Positions 46,175 through 58,800 of a stretch of DNA of 64,000 nucleotides are shown here, piece after piece; the first letter of the stretch is position 1, and every line of letters starts with the position of its first letter. The stretch covers positions 941,001 to 1,005,000 of the forward strand of contig CAJHZI010000753.1 in NCBI GenBank assembly GCA_905160935.1, given 5' to 3'. The notes under the pieces were generated by a model. It was not told the origin of the DNA. It did no database searches and was given only the letters and a program-made list of their open reading frames with translations. The stretch comes from Enchytraeus crypticus (Eukaryota > Annelida > Clitellata > Enchytraeida > Enchytraeidae). Both the position numbers and the translations under genes were made by a program.

Positions 46175-47119
46175 GCATTTAAATATATACGTGTAGTACA
46201 CAAATAGTTCAAGTATAAATTTATTAGCTTTGGCAATGCAATATCTAATATCCATAATATAAATAATATCCAAGGATATTATTTATTTGGCTGGAAACAA
46301 ATTGTAGTTCTGATGTTCCTTCGGGCTCTGAAATGTATTAAACTGAATTGCGTGGTAAAGGCGCGGTTGGAGTCTAGGAGACTGAACTGGGGTTTGGAAG
46401 TTTTTAAATGAAAATATCAAAATCCCATATTAGTATGCAGGACATTTTATCTAGGTAAAAAAGATATATTACAAAAATTTACTGCTCAAGAAACTTCAAT
46501 TCTATGATCAGCAGTTCGATATCAAGCCAATCCTCGAATTCACGAATTAACTGCCATATAAAGCTGAGGTAGTAATTTATTAGCATGGGCACCTATACTG
46601 TATTCTAGTGGTTCAAGTCGCAGGCCTCAATAACGATGGCAACAAAGGGCACAACAATAATTTAGTTTAATTTTACACAACAATCATAACCTTATAATTA
46701 ACTAACATTAACAGTATTACAAAACTAAGATATAGTTAAAGGTAAACGTCAATGCTCTGCATTGCACTTACGCTGTACTGACAGTCAATAGTTATGAAAG
46801 AAATCATGAGATGGCAGTGCGCTTTAACAGTTTGAATTTAAGACCAGCTGTTACACACCTTGTGGGCTCTTACCATTATCCTACTAGACTACTCTTACTG
46901 CCCATTTAGTGCAATGGCAGACTGAAGCCCTTTGCAGACAGAACTCATGACCTCCTGCTATTAAGAAAAGATCGCTATCAACTCAGTCACTCAATCGGCT
47001 GACAAATAAATCAATTATGAGGTGTAGTACACAAATATTATCACGTCATTCAAGCAATTCGTTGCTAATGATACAGATTAAAGTTTAATTTAAAAAGTAA
47101 AAAAAATAAACACGCATTA

Positions 47120-47340
47120 TAGTGAATGATAATCTACGTTAATATCTATCACTTTTAATAGCACACGTTTAAACTGTTAAGTAATTTATTCAATTTCTTG
47201 TATAACCAGTCCTTTGAATGTCCGATATTTTAATCTCAGATCAGCGCAGCTGAGATTCGAACCCACGAGGGTTCAATTCACCTCAGGAACTGTCATTTAA
47301 AACTTCATGACGTTACCACTACGCTATTAAGACATTCCAT
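47120..47340 (-). mobile_element. tRNA-derived SINE family A, copy 2
   Basis: The minus strand has TAGCGTAGTGGTAACGTCAT (A-box), GTGGGTTCGAATCTC (B-box) and GCGCTGATCTGAGATT, extending to CACTATAATGCGTG. Confidence 0.8.
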
Positions 47341-47479
47341 TTCGCTATTAAACACTGATAACGCTTTAGAATCATACCCGCCTTGCACTCATAGTAAAGA
47401 ACCATACAAAATGTTTTCTACAGCGGTTAGGCCCATCTTCACTGGAAATCGCTTTATGTTACTACAAATAAATATATCT

Positions 47480-47770
47480 CTATCTAGTGTTCTATCAAGT
47501 GGCAGGTCCAGGGTACATATTCTTACTCACATGCAGCTTGTCAAGCTCCACAAAGAGCACTCGATAGATCACCAAGTTATTCCCTTTACATATTGCTACT
47601 GCTAAGCCTTATCCGCACCTTAAAGTATACACCTTTGGAAAAATATAGTTCCTGAGGTGATTTCTCGTTGCTTTCCTCAGTTCTTGCCTAGTCGGATCTT
47701 ACGACACGTGCAGTTAACGATTGGTAAAAACTTCAGCGTCCAGGCCACAACAAGGGAATACTATTATATT
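47480..47770 (-). mobile_element. Family G SINE-like repeat, fullest copy
   Basis: TCTAGTGTTCTATCAAGTGG, CAGGTCCAGGGTACATATTC, CACCAAGTTATTCCCTTTAC, CCTGAGGTGATTTCTCGTTG and GATCTTACGACACGTGCAGT. About 290 bp long. Confidence 0.7.
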
Positions 47771-48004
47771 ACTACGAATACGCTATCTATTCTGCCATAG
47801 TCTTTTGGTGAGAAACCGGACGTAAAATTCTCATTGATAATTAATTGATTGATTGATTGATCCTCAGCTTAATTACTGTGAGAGGAAATTAACCCGTACG
47901 TGAAATTTCACCACAGATGAACAAACTCAGTCTCTCAACCTCCTATGTGATTTTCTTTTATTTGAAGGTTTATATCCTACGCATTAAAAAAATTTAAACG
48001 AATG

Positions 48005-48123
48005 GAAAGGTCTCAAATATGGGATTGACTGATGATATGATGTAGGACAGAGAGAATTTGAGACAGTCTATTCGTATCCCGAAACTAGTAAAACTGGGAT
48101 TCAAGGGAAGATGCTGATGATGA
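48005..48123 (+). mobile_element. (GAT)-tailed LINE stub next to the receptor 3' end
   Basis: GGGATTGACTGATGATATGA, AGGACAGAGAGAATTTGAGA, GTATCCCGAAACTAGTAAAAC and the tail GATGCTGATGATGATAT. It ends about 25 bp from the receptor stop codon on the other strand. Confidence 0.8.
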
Positions 48124-48147
48124 TATCCTAGGCATCGCGTGTCTTCG

Positions 48148-48392
48148 TCACGAAGACCACACCTCATAAAATAGAGGAGGCATGTCTACAACACCCTTCC
48201 ATTCTTTAGCCACTCTGTTTTCGTCCTTTATCTGTAGATCTCGCAAGTTCTGCATTACAATGAGGCAGTCGATGAACTTCGAGAGTCTCATATTGTCGCC
48301 TCGATGATGTTTATCGAACAGATAGAGCAGGCAGTGCAGCAGCAGCTCCTGACTTGTTTCTATCTGAGGCATGTCTACGAGACCATTGGCGT
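48148..48392 (-). CDS. Receptor coding exon 6 (C-terminal LBD and AF-2)
   Basis: Acceptor TTTCTAACAG/AC; 80 codons and TGA at 48150-48148. It encodes helices 9-12: [32 protein letters not shown], then MPPLFYEVW, which fits the AF-2 pattern (two hydrophobics, x, Glu, two hydrophobics). The 3.6-kb intron before it is filled with transposon fragments. Confidence 0.92.
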
Positions 48393-48891
48393 CTGTTAGA
48401 AAACATTAAAAATAGGATAAAATAAGTTTCTATCATTATTATTAACAACGAAAACATATGTAGAAGTGTCATGGCCGAACTCGGTCTTCGAGACTACTTT
48501 ACAGAAAGAGTTCAATAATAATAGTATGCTAAATAACAATTACATTTAAATTAATATCTAAACTAGTAAAAAATGTCTACATAGAGCGGAGCTCTATACC
48601 ATCCAGCAACACTCATTCCTATCTTCATATACAAAATACTAAAATTGACATACATACATATATAGTAATTTCAAATAAAGTACTACTGTTAAGTATTGCT
48701 ACTGACTGTATTACCTCACAGAGCTTAGGCTCCTTTTTGGTAGCCTTTTTCCTGATTATTTATTTAGGTTATAATTAAGTATGCTGTATTTGTTGTTTAT
48801 TTTTGACATGAAAAACAAATAAGGTTGAATGAAAAAAGGCTTCCGCAATAAATAAAGTGGAATATCATTTTTACACACACCCACACACACA

Positions 48892-48983
<92 letters not shown>

Positions 48984-51900
48984 CAAAACAGGTACCATTA
49001 AATATAATAGGCCTACTAAAGATTTGCAAAAGCTCGGTAATCCAACTTCCAGAGATATTTAAAAATTAAAATAATTAGTTCCATAGGCAGCTGAAGACCC
49101 ACTATTTCCATCTCTCTTTTCCATCCAGTATCAGTGAGTTGCGACCAGCACCTAAACATCCTTTTCTTTAACTCCCTTTATCTTTGTACTGATTTTCCGG
49201 ATTTTGTAATTTGCAACGTTTTTGGACCTTCTTTTTGCTCGCCGGCTTGATTTTGTCTTAATAGTGCTCGATGTTGTCACTGATGACTGAAGCACTCTAA
49301 CTGCTGTTATTATTATTAATTCCGTTTGTTTTATAACAAATAATATCAATCAGAAGTTTCTCACTTGTAATATTTCATACTTAAATTATGCTCGTACACT
49401 TTTACGTGTCTACCATTTTGCTTAGGAGACATATGTTTATTTGTTCACATATCACACAGCACGACAGTCAACATATTTGGAATAACATAAAGGTACAAAG
49501 TAAAACGCAAAGTCAGGCACACTAATACATGCAAAACGGGGCCATCAATGAGGGAGCATAACACCCTGTCGAGTTGACCACCCGGATATCAATCACCCCG
49601 CTAACAAGCGTCCCACATGTCTAAATCAAACTTTTAATCAAAATAAAAGAGTGAAAGTGTCAAGCATAGATGATTTAAATTACAACAAAGCAGAAGTTGG
49701 AAGAGAAAGAAACAAAACAATTTTTCTTATTGTGACAAATTTTCTAATAAATACCGTTTAAATTCTCTAGAAAAGGTTAGTAGCAATTTGATGTTGCGTA
49801 ATATTGGTGGAATTTTATTCAAGTCCGTACACGCCTCATTTTACATAAGATTTATAGAATGTCGCATTGGATTTTTTAAACAGATAGTTGGAGTCAGGCA
49901 GTCTAGTTGAATAATTATGGTTAGAGTGGTTGAGATCAAACATATTAGCCAATACTGTAGACTTAGGTAGATTACTGCTAATACATATATGAATCAACTT
50001 GGCCATACAGTATTTATGCAATAGATGAACTGGCAAAATATCATAAGAAACATAAAGATCTTTAACATTACAGTAACGATGTCTTCCCTGCAATGTTCGC
50101 AGAACTCTGTTACAAGCAATATGTAGGGGTTGTAAAACATTCCAAGTGGCATAACCATATATTTCAATGCAATATCTTACACGAGAATATATCATAGAGA
50201 GATACGAGTTCCTGCGACAGGACATTGGTATAAATTCTCTTCGATTAAAGAGTAATCCGTTAGCACTTTTAACAGTTTTTGTAATTTTTTCGATATGATT
50301 TTTAAAACTTAAATGTTCGTCAATTTCTACACCAAGGAATTTAATACAATTAACTCTTGCAATTTGATTATGGTCCATAAATAATGTAAGATTGTTATCA
50401 CGTACATATGCTTCGTCATTGGTAGACGGAAAGAAAACAATATATGCTGATTTAGCTATATTAATAGTTAAACGATTACTTTTGGAACCAGTTACAAATT
50501 TTTTTACTTGCCGAATTGGCACATGCAAACAAATCTATCAAGTTATTTCCTTTAATAAAGGCATTTGAATCGTCAGCAAAAAGTTTGAATGAAATGTCCG
50601 GGTACATATGATAGATATCATTGACATATATTTGGAACAGAAAAGGCCCTAATATAGAGCTTTGTGGAACTCCAACTGAGATTGGTTTGATGGAAGAAAA
50701 TTGAGTCGCCTATAACTGAATATTGCTGTCTATTTGTAAGATACGAGGTTAGCCAACTGAGTGGTAAACCTCTTATACCATAATTTTCTAATTTATTTAA
50801 GAGGATGTCATGATCGACCGTGTCAAATGCTTTGCTGAGGTCTAGAAAGAGTCCCAGTGTATGATTTTTATTGCCTTTCTGAGAAGGTATCATATTTAAA
50901 CTACTGAAAATTGCGTCTACTGTAGAGTGCCCTTTTCTGAAACCAAATTGATTTTCAGAAAGTGTATTATGTCGTTCAAAGAAATCAATAATTCTGTTAT
51001 ATACTAGTCTTTCAAAAATTTTGCTGAGGTTGTCTAGCAAAGTAATAGGTCAAAAACTTTGTACATCGTCACTTTTTCCTGATTTAAAAACTGGGATAAC
51101 TTTGACTGTCTTAAATCTAGTAGGGAAAACACCAGTAATAAAAGTTCGATTAATTATGTGTGTTAATGGTTCAGCAATAAAGTCTGAGGATAGTTGTAGA
51201 ATTTTATTAGATAAGCCATCAGGACCTGTCGAATTTGTTTTTTAAGCGCCAGGATGATGTTACTTAGACATTGCCGATCATAAAACGCTACAAATTCATT
51301 GAATACTCAACCAAATCAATAGATTGTAACCACTGCCTGAGATGGCAGTTTATACTTACCACGAGTTTAATCAAGGATTTCACTGGTACTCAGTTCTACT
51401 TATTAGTTTCTTCCGATCAGGGGCGTCCACACAATGTTAACAACGAGGCAACTATCGCCGTTGACAAAATAGCGGAGAGTGGAAAATGATATGGAGTTGC
51501 CTCACCACGTTCAAATGCCTAACTAACTCAGCCCCGTCATAACTTTCTGACTATTGTATACCATTAAGTGCTTGTTCGATGAGGAAAAACTTGCGACCTG
51601 TTGAGTCAGGAAAACTCGTTGTTCCTAAATGCCGAACAGTTTCCTATGGCGACAAGTCCTTTCCTGTAGCAGGTCCCAAATTGTGGAATGAACTTCTATA
51701 TTTTATAAGACATTCTGATAAACCTGATGATGGATTTAAAAAGAGTCTTAAGACACATCTTTTTGCTAGATCATTCCATTTCAATTCTGCTCACTGATAA
51801 ATCTCTCCGATTGCAATAGTGGAAAAATTGCGCATCTCGAGTTAGGCTGGGGGAGGTAATATGCGCGCATGTGTTTTGCTTTAGGGTGATGGACGCCCCT

Positions 51901-54900
51901 GCATTCGATACTTATAGTTCGCTAGCTACTCGACCGATTTAATAAAATATAGAGCAGAGGGAACCTGGAAACATGACTACGAAGGCGGCCATGATACACG
52001 TCTCCTCCAAGGTCAGGCGCATCTGCTTGACCTTGGACTGCAGCAGAAAGATGCAGTCAATGAACGCGGGATCGTTGATCCTAACCATGTCATTCCAAGC
52101 AATGATCTCTCCCGCAACTGTCATGTAGAGCTTGTGCTGAATGTTGAACGATTTATGTGAGGAGATGCTCCAACAGCTATGCCGAGATGCTGGAATAAGG
52201 TTTGAGCAAGTTAATCATTTAATTAGTATGCACAAATTCTTCAGGTTGACTGGACGTTTATAAGAATCAGAAGTATTTATATATTTGTATAGTCATATTG
52301 AAAAAGAAAAACCAACAAAATACTTCGAAGCATGTAATATTACGGAAGACGTTATAATAATGAGGAATTATCTCTGCAGCCATATTCTATAAAAGCTAGA
52401 GGTAATGTGTTGAAGGCAGAGAAGAGAGCCTTTTAGGAATTTGTTGATCAAAACAGTGCTCTTCATCGAGTGCGACAGCAGACTTAAAAAGGAATAAGTA
52501 CTCTGGACCTGCCAATTGGTAGAACAATAAAGAAATAATATGACGGCCAATGAAGAAAGGACTAAGAGCAAACTGCAGGTACCATAAAGAGTGATAAGCA
52601 GGTAAAGAAAAAGGCAAAGGAAAACCCCATGGTCTGCAACAGAAGTTTCTTTTCCTAAGCTAAAGTCCAAATTAAGGTTTGGGCAAGACATAATCTTTTT
52701 GAAGGTTCATGTTGCTAATCAATGCAGCGCTCATTCGGAATCGTGAAAGCATAGTGAAAGTAGAAATATGTACCTGGGACCTGCCACATAAAAGAACATT
52801 ACAATGACAGAGAGTGAGAAAGAGAGAGATAGTGAGAGAGAACAAAATGCATACAAAAATAAAAACCAACTTTTGATGAGAGCAATCTGATCTGTGAGAC
52901 AGATACGACTGAATCCTGGGATGGCTTTGGCGAAGTTAATGCATCTCCTTATGCAATCTTCAATGTATGGAATGTAAACCTTTTTAACGAAATCACACCG
53001 GCCATCAACATCAATGCCCGTTTCTTGATAGAACACAAAGTACTCTTTCAAAGACATATTCCTCATCGAGCCAAACACTTTCGATCTTAATTCGGCTTTC
53101 TCCTGCGAAATAAGAACACATCCCATACTTATACCATATATAAATGTAAACACAAACAATCAGGGCAGTATTTTTAATTTATATTCGGCTTAGTTACATT
53201 CTAAGAGTTGCTCAATTACGATATATTGAAAATTAGTAATGATCAGAATCAACGCTATCACATCTCCTGTAGACTCAGTAGTGACCTTCAAGATGAGGAA
53301 ACAAACAGCTAAAACCATAATATCAGGTCACTACAGCATCAACACCAATCATATCGATCTTAACATAAGCAATGTTAGGTTGATCAATATAATCTCAAAA
53401 CTCTCTAGCCAAACATGCAATGCACATTTTTACTTTATACACAGTACAATATTTCATAACGAAGAATATTCCTTGTAAAGTCTGTTTAAATAGGCCAATA
53501 GCTACTTGATGGTTTTAGCACTCTACACCGTCAGTGACAGTTGATATGCATAATAAATACACCAATGATTAGATCCCTATTGTTAAACTTTCTAAACGTT
53601 ATATTACTCTAATTACTAAAACACTTACTGTAAAACTATATCAACTTCATTATACATTAATTATTGAAATCCTTACTGTTAAACTTTATAATAGCAGGTT
53701 TACTTACCAGATAATCTTTCTCTTTTTCAGGCCAAGTTTTATCATAAAATTCGTCTGTGTGGGGCGTAACTTCCTTGTAGACTTTAACCAACTTCTGTAT
53801 GATCTCTTCATAATATAATATCTTATCTTTGTCATAAGCAGTCGGTTTGGATGAATGACTAAGACTATCAATAAATGACAGATCCTTATCAGGATCAGCA
53901 GTATTGCTGCTACAAGCTTCTGCACAGCTACTACTAACTGCCACAACATTAGCATTACTGCTGCTGCGGGCGGCAGGATTTTCCATTTTCAAAGCAGTGT
54001 CAGATCTGTTATCAAACCCATACAGCGCACTTGTATAGCTCTTCGTAAAATGTTCAGATGAGGTGAATGTTACAGGGGAATTAGATATCGTGCTCGGATA
54101 TTTTTGAGGATCTGAATGCAGACACTTCTTAATAAACAGCTCTTGCTTTTGCCCATGAAGGATATTCTCAGCCATACTGGGCTTATACTGACTGTCCTTC
54201 ATTAGCCGTCTTGGCTCTGAATTTCGCTGATGATGCTCTTGGTCCAACTGTCTCTGTGTTAGCTCTTGATCCGGATCTTTCTGCCTCAGCTGTTGTTTAT
54301 GCTGCGTCAGTTGACTGTCTACTTCATGCCGCAAGAGTTGTCTTTGCTTTGGCGGCTCCAGCTCTTGCTCCTGTTCGAGTTCTTCTTTCTTTAGCCGTAG
54401 CCTTTGATTCAGTGGCACCTGAATCTGCTGACTCTGAAGGACTTGGTTCTGATGTCTCCGAGCTTGTTTCTGTCTCTTAACTCTCTCTTGCGCCAGTGGT
54501 GGAGGTGGAGGAGCTGGTCTCTCTTGAGACAAGTTCTCCGTTCGACGAACCCATTGCTGCAATCCCTTCACCTCCTTTATGTCATTGGCCTTCTTCTCAT
54601 GTGTATATCTGCCAGTTTTGATTGCTTCAAAACAACAACAACATGCAAATATATGGCTTCAATAGTTGATAATCTGAATTGCCTCTCTCCCTCCCTTTCT
54701 CTCTCGTAGTACACTTTCTAAATGCACGTCAATGGCATTTAACCATACAGCCAATTTTATCCTCAGCCTTCCTTTTCATCTTTATATAAGAATTTGTTAT
54801 CAATTCATCCAACATCCCATGTCTCTAACTCTTTTCACTAGCATTCTTCCTTCTATTACATCGACATCTAATATGTCCTATCCAGATTTTCTTTTTATTT

Positions 54901-57900
54901 CTTACCACATTTATAGCCTGTCGATCTGTAACACATTTATAACCTGTCGATCTGTAACGACTCTTTCAAGAACTTCTTCCTTCATTTATAATTTTGTGAG
55001 TCCAACTTTTCCTAATCCTCCTTAACCACACTTTCAATGCTTCTAGTTTCTTGATATACTCTTTACATAACGTCCACTTTTCACATCCGTTCAGGAGTGT
55101 CGTCCACACCAATGTTTTCACACTTTTAATCCTTGTGTTTCTCACGTGCCATGTACTCTGCGAGAAGCACTGTTTAAGAATTTTTTAATACTGAAACTTA
55201 TAAACTAAGAAGAATTATAGAAAGAAAAAGCCTGTATAAAAAATATTTTTCATTAAATTTTCTTTCTGGAAAAAACAGTGACTTAGCTCTCCATCTGGTT
55301 GATCTAAACTGGACAGCAGCATTGGCCTATACTTGACAGACGCCTTTGAACAATTGAATGCACTGAATGCATTGATGCATATGCCCCAGACTCACTTATA
55401 TATAGTATATCTCAATGAAAACTGTTGAGGTTTGTGGTAAAGTTGAAACTGTGGAATCGAAGGCTATTAGAAGGCATCGTTCATAATTTCGCGCAACTCA
55501 AGGCATTTTTTCAGAAACCTGAAACGGTGGGGATGAATAAATATTACTTAACTACTGCTTGATCTCACACCACCTGCAGTGGCTGTCGCTAGTGATGACA
55601 AAAAACTTGTATTTTGGCAGTGCTTTTTAATTTTCTTTTGGTTTTTGGTGTGTTTCTTATTGTTTGTTTTTGTTTTTGTTGGTTTTTTTAATGCTTACGC
55701 TTCTCTAATAACGTTAAAGTAACATAGTGCCTACCTACATATTATTGCTAAGGTTTATTGGTATATTTTATGTTTAGATTTATAACTGGAGTTTATGAAA
55801 GTACAGTAGTGTCTTAAATAAATAACAATTATCATATACAAAATATGTAATAATATATTAAGACGACATAATAATTGCATTATGCAATCATTAAATTATT
55901 ACCTGTTAGGCATAGTGACAAAAAAATAATGTTTTTGCCTGTGTCATTTTAAAATTGCTTTTTGAGGGTCTTTTTTGTTCTTCGTTATTTCTTTTGAGGC
56001 TTAAAGTTTCTATAACAACTTTAAAGTAACATAGTACCTATACCTACATGTTATTGCAAAGTCTTTTTAATATACTTTGTGTTTAGATTTATAAATAGAG
56101 TCTATGAATAACTATAGTTTCTTAAAGAAATAACAATTATCATATATAAAATATGTAGAAATATATTAAGATGATATAATAATTGCGTTATGCAATCAAT
56201 AAACTATTATCTGTTAGGTCTAATGATGAAAAACATGTTTTTGGCTGAGTATTTTTAAATTGTTTTTTTGTTGTTTTTTTGTTTTTTGACATTTAACCAA
56301 ACGCTTCTGTAACAACTTTAAAGAAATAATAATTTGTAAATCACAAAGTCACTTTCCTAGAGAATAAATATTCAATAACTGTGAAATATTCTATTAGTAC
56401 TGCATTTCTAATTTCTATAATAATAATTAGTTGTTTGCAAAAGATACAATACAAACTACAAAAGAAACTCAATTGTAATTTTTTTATTTTTTAGACATAA
56501 AATCTAGAGCTGTGGTTCATAACCTGCTTCATCCAACGTAGCCCAATTGTTTTCCTTTCAGATGGCGACTCATGAGTTTTTTGAGTACTTTGATAGCTAC
56601 CTGCTAATATTTTCGTCTGTGGGTACTTTGCTAGTGTTTAGTCTACTTTGCTACTGCAAGATACATGAATATTCAATATTGATAACTTACTAACGAAGTT
56701 CAAATATGAAATAGTGTACCCGATTCCATAAAAACGGCTAATAATGTATATAACTTTAGAATTATATAAATCTTTTTTATTCAAGAACTGGTAAAATATA
56801 CTGATAGAAGCAATTTCCCATACCATCTCGGCGACCAGCTAGATAGAGCAATGCTCTCACTAGGGACTGATTGAATAGTATTGGGCTTGTTTTAGTTAAT
56901 TGCACCATTCATTATGTTTTGTTTCAATTTTATGCACCTATGATGATTGTATTATTGCACCTATTATATGATTTACTTACAATGATTATATTCATCTTTT
57001 TTTATTTACTGGTAGCTGATTGTACTTTTGTTGTTGATCGTTTAAATTTGAAATTAAACACACTTCACTCTCTTAATGTGCTCAAATCATCAGTGTCTAG
57101 TCTATTATGGTTTATACACTTTGGAAATAAAAACAATTAACCAAAAACATGCATATGATTATTTACATATGCTACGAGGCTAGAGCTTCAAAGGCTAAAT
57201 GTAACAGTAAATTAGGTCAAGTTTGAGCTGAAGTAGTAAAGTTTTTTAAATTGCGGGAACTGCGAATGAGAACGAATGTACATATAAAGCAGCACAAATC
57301 TATTGTAGAGATGACAAAAATAACTAGCACAAAGAATAGTAAGCGCAAGAGAGAATAAGAAGATATTAGACTGGCCATATAAAGTCAAAGTTGTTCATTC
57401 TAAGTAACATCAGAGAGGAGCAAAATAATTCTAACTCGAACAGAATATTTAAGACTTGTACTATAGACCTTTTAAAAAGGTGTTTACTCTGAAAAATCAC
57501 CTTTTGTATTATTTCATTGGTTGGAGGGGCGCCACTTTGCAATCATAAAATTGATTGTTCTTTTCGGAAGGCAACTGCAATGTAATATATCCTTAAAATG
57601 TAATATATCCTCTCTAGATATTCTATCTAGACATATATTAACTGTAAATTAAGACATATGTTTATCATCATTTGACAAGAAATTGAAATATATTTTTTGT
57701 AATTATATAAAATACCATTCCGTTAATAAATGAAGAAATATATAATAAATATACACAGATATATAGAATATCGCCAACGGTCAATAGAAGCACACACCCC
57801 TCCCCACTCGCCCACTAGACTTTGTTTATCATGTGAACAGAGTTACCGCTACATATTTTAAAAGGTCTATATACAAATGATACATACCATGTTTACCCAT

Positions 57901-58800
57901 TCCAAGATTGACGCATTTCTGATATCTACAATAAGTACACAGGCTCCGCTTCATGTTTCCAATCTCACAGTCGCCAGATCTGTTGCATCTGTACAGGTGA
58001 TACTTCTTCTGGCTTCTACGGAAAAATGCCTGCAAGAGTGAACAATAAAGTAAAGTAAACACGCTTTATAGTGAAATGATCAACTATACTGAAATGATCA
58101 ACTATACGTCAATGTCTATCACTTTTAATACCACATGTATGTTTAAAGCGTTAGGCAATTTTGAATATTTTCCAGATAACCAGTCCAGTGAATGTCCGAG
58201 AGTTTACTCTCAGATCAGCGCTGCTGTGATTCTAACCCATGAGTTCAATTCATCTCAGGATCTGTCACTTAAAACTTCATGACATTACCCCTACACTATT
58301 AGGACATTTTTATATAAATTATGTAAAACATATACAATATACAACAGCACACAAGAAGCTCATAAAAGTTGTTAATAAAAGATATATTTTGATATTGTTT
58401 GATGTTGCATATAGGATGTACATAAGTGTGCCTTGATATTTAATAGAATTATAATAAAATCCAGAGATGTGTTGACTCAGACTCTGTATTATTTGATATA
58501 TAATTGTAAAAGGAATCCATGTGGTAGTATTAGAGCCAATATATGGCAAGGATAACCATATCAGCATATAACCACAGTAAATGGACTTATGTACAGCAAT
58601 GAAAAAATTAAATTTGCATCTAATAGCCAGAGAGCAGGACTGAAAATTACTAAAATTTAATATTAGAATCTATTTACCTTGCAAGCTTCACACGTGTTCA
58701 GTCCATAATGAAATCCAGATGCTTTACCATAGCAAATACGACAAGGTGGTAACTGACAGATTGTAACAGATTCATCAACTTTTGGACTTCCAGTGGACAT
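48148..58800 (-). CDS. Nuclear receptor (NR1-like), 6 coding exons, 627 aa
   Basis: Coding exons are 58800-58678, 58029-57888, 54624-53708, 53102-52871, 52189-51965 and 48392-48148 (1884 nt). All have GT/AG ends and matching phases. Residues 20-80 form two C4 zinc fingers (Cys20/23/37/40 and Cys56/62/72/75). The P-box is CEACKAFFRR, an EACKA variant of the common EGCKG. The T/A-box [15 protein letters not shown] follows. Residues about 110-350 are a Gln/Glu/Pro/Arg-rich hinge. The ligand-binding domain runs from helix 1 ([15 protein letters not shown], about 355) through the signature [21 protein letters not shown] to AF-2 (PPLFYEVW, about 618-625) and the stop. Such proteins are DNA-binding, ligand-modulated transcription factors. 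The P-box is close to the ESCKA of DHR96/DAF-12-type receptors and to lophotrochozoan-specific NR1 groups, but I cannot assign a subgroup. Confidence 0.93.
48893..48975. repeat. (TA)n microsatellite in receptor intron 5
   Basis: About 40 AT units, preceded by a short (CA)n run (48877-48892). Confidence 0.95.
49190..49315 (+). repeat. Dispersed repeat family F, copy 2
   Basis: GTTTTTGGACCTTCTTTTTG, GCTCGATGTTGTCACTGATG and the tail CTGTTATTATTATT; about 90% like 6390-6510. Confidence 0.75.
49836..51245 (-). mobile_element. Non-LTR reverse transcriptase relic in receptor intron 5
   Basis: Frameshifted but nearly continuous homology: [66 protein letters not shown], a frameshift near 50690, then [25 protein letters not shown] (active site kept) and [27 protein letters not shown]. 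5'-truncated at about 51245. Confidence 0.87.
51418..51901. mobile_element. hAT-like element carrying a LINE C-terminal segment
   Basis: CAGGGGCGTCC at the left and GGACGCCCCTG at the right; flanking 8-mers CTTCCGAT and CATTCGAT match at 6 of 8. Inside, 51545-51797 (+) is open and encodes [38 protein letters not shown] and [10 protein letters not shown], the conserved C-terminal end of CR1/L2-type LINE proteins. Confidence 0.65.
51965..52189 (-). CDS. Receptor coding exon 5 (middle of LBD)
   Basis: Acceptor TTATTCCAG/CA and donor TTTCCAG/GTTCCC. It encodes [14 protein letters not shown], then [17 protein letters not shown], and [17 protein letters not shown], the helix 7-8 region (family: L..eE...l.a.vlf.PD). 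The Asp of that last motif forms across the splice (G + AC). Confidence 0.9.
52871..53102 (-). CDS. Receptor coding exon 4 (LBD signature)
   Basis: Acceptor ATTTCGCAG/GAG; donor A/GTTGGT, a weak site chosen because the phase then fits exon 5. It carries the helix 3-4 signature: [23 protein letters not shown]. Confidence 0.87.
53708..54624 (-). CDS. Receptor coding exon 3 (hinge and LBD helix 1)
   Basis: Acceptor TTTGAAG/CA and donor CTG/GTAAGT; 305 codons. It starts with [14 protein letters not shown] (T/A-box) and [10 protein letters not shown], then [10 protein letters not shown] and a long Gln/Glu/Arg/Leu-rich, probably helical stretch, a Ser-rich part, and ends with LBD helix 1. Hinges in this family are usually well under 150 residues, so this one is unusually long and all in one exon. 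Confidence 0.92.
55700..56290. repeat. About 290-bp diverged tandem duplication in receptor intron 2
   Basis: Both copies contain AAAGTAACATAGT(G/A)CCTA, TGTTTAGATTTATAA, ATAACAATTATCATATA and GTTATGCAATCA/GCATTATGCAATCA. A short related piece (GTACATATTATTGCTAGGA) is near 60545. The rest of 54712-57880 shows nothing further. Confidence 0.8.
57888..58029 (-). CDS. Receptor coding exon 2 (second zinc finger)
   Basis: Acceptor CTTGCAG/GCA and donor CATG/GTATGT. It encodes [15 protein letters not shown], the second C4 finger (spacing C-x5-C-x9-C-x2-C) and CVNLGMGKH. The last G plus CA from exon 3 makes Ala89. Confidence 0.93.
58065..58310 (-). mobile_element. tRNA-derived SINE family A, copy 3, in receptor intron 1
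   Basis: AACCAGTCCAGTGAATGTCC, CTCAGATCAGCGCTGCTGTG and ACTTAAAACTTCATGACATT match copies 1 and 2. Its end lies about 35 bp from the exon 2 splice acceptor. Confidence 0.78.
58678..58800 (-). CDS. Receptor coding exon 1 (first zinc finger)
   Basis: ATG 58800, 41 codons, donor AAG/GTAAAT. It encodes 19 residues, then [22 protein letters not shown]. An in-frame TAA lies five codons before the ATG, so this is the start unless an upstream exon adds another. The intron falls right after the P-box Lys, a common intron site in this superfamily. Confidence 0.92.

Noticed and set aside
53704..54709. Frames overlapping the receptor hinge exon on both strands
   Set aside because: They are by-products of the low-complexity Gln/Glu codons. 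The receptor frame is fixed by splice phases and the helix 1 motif.
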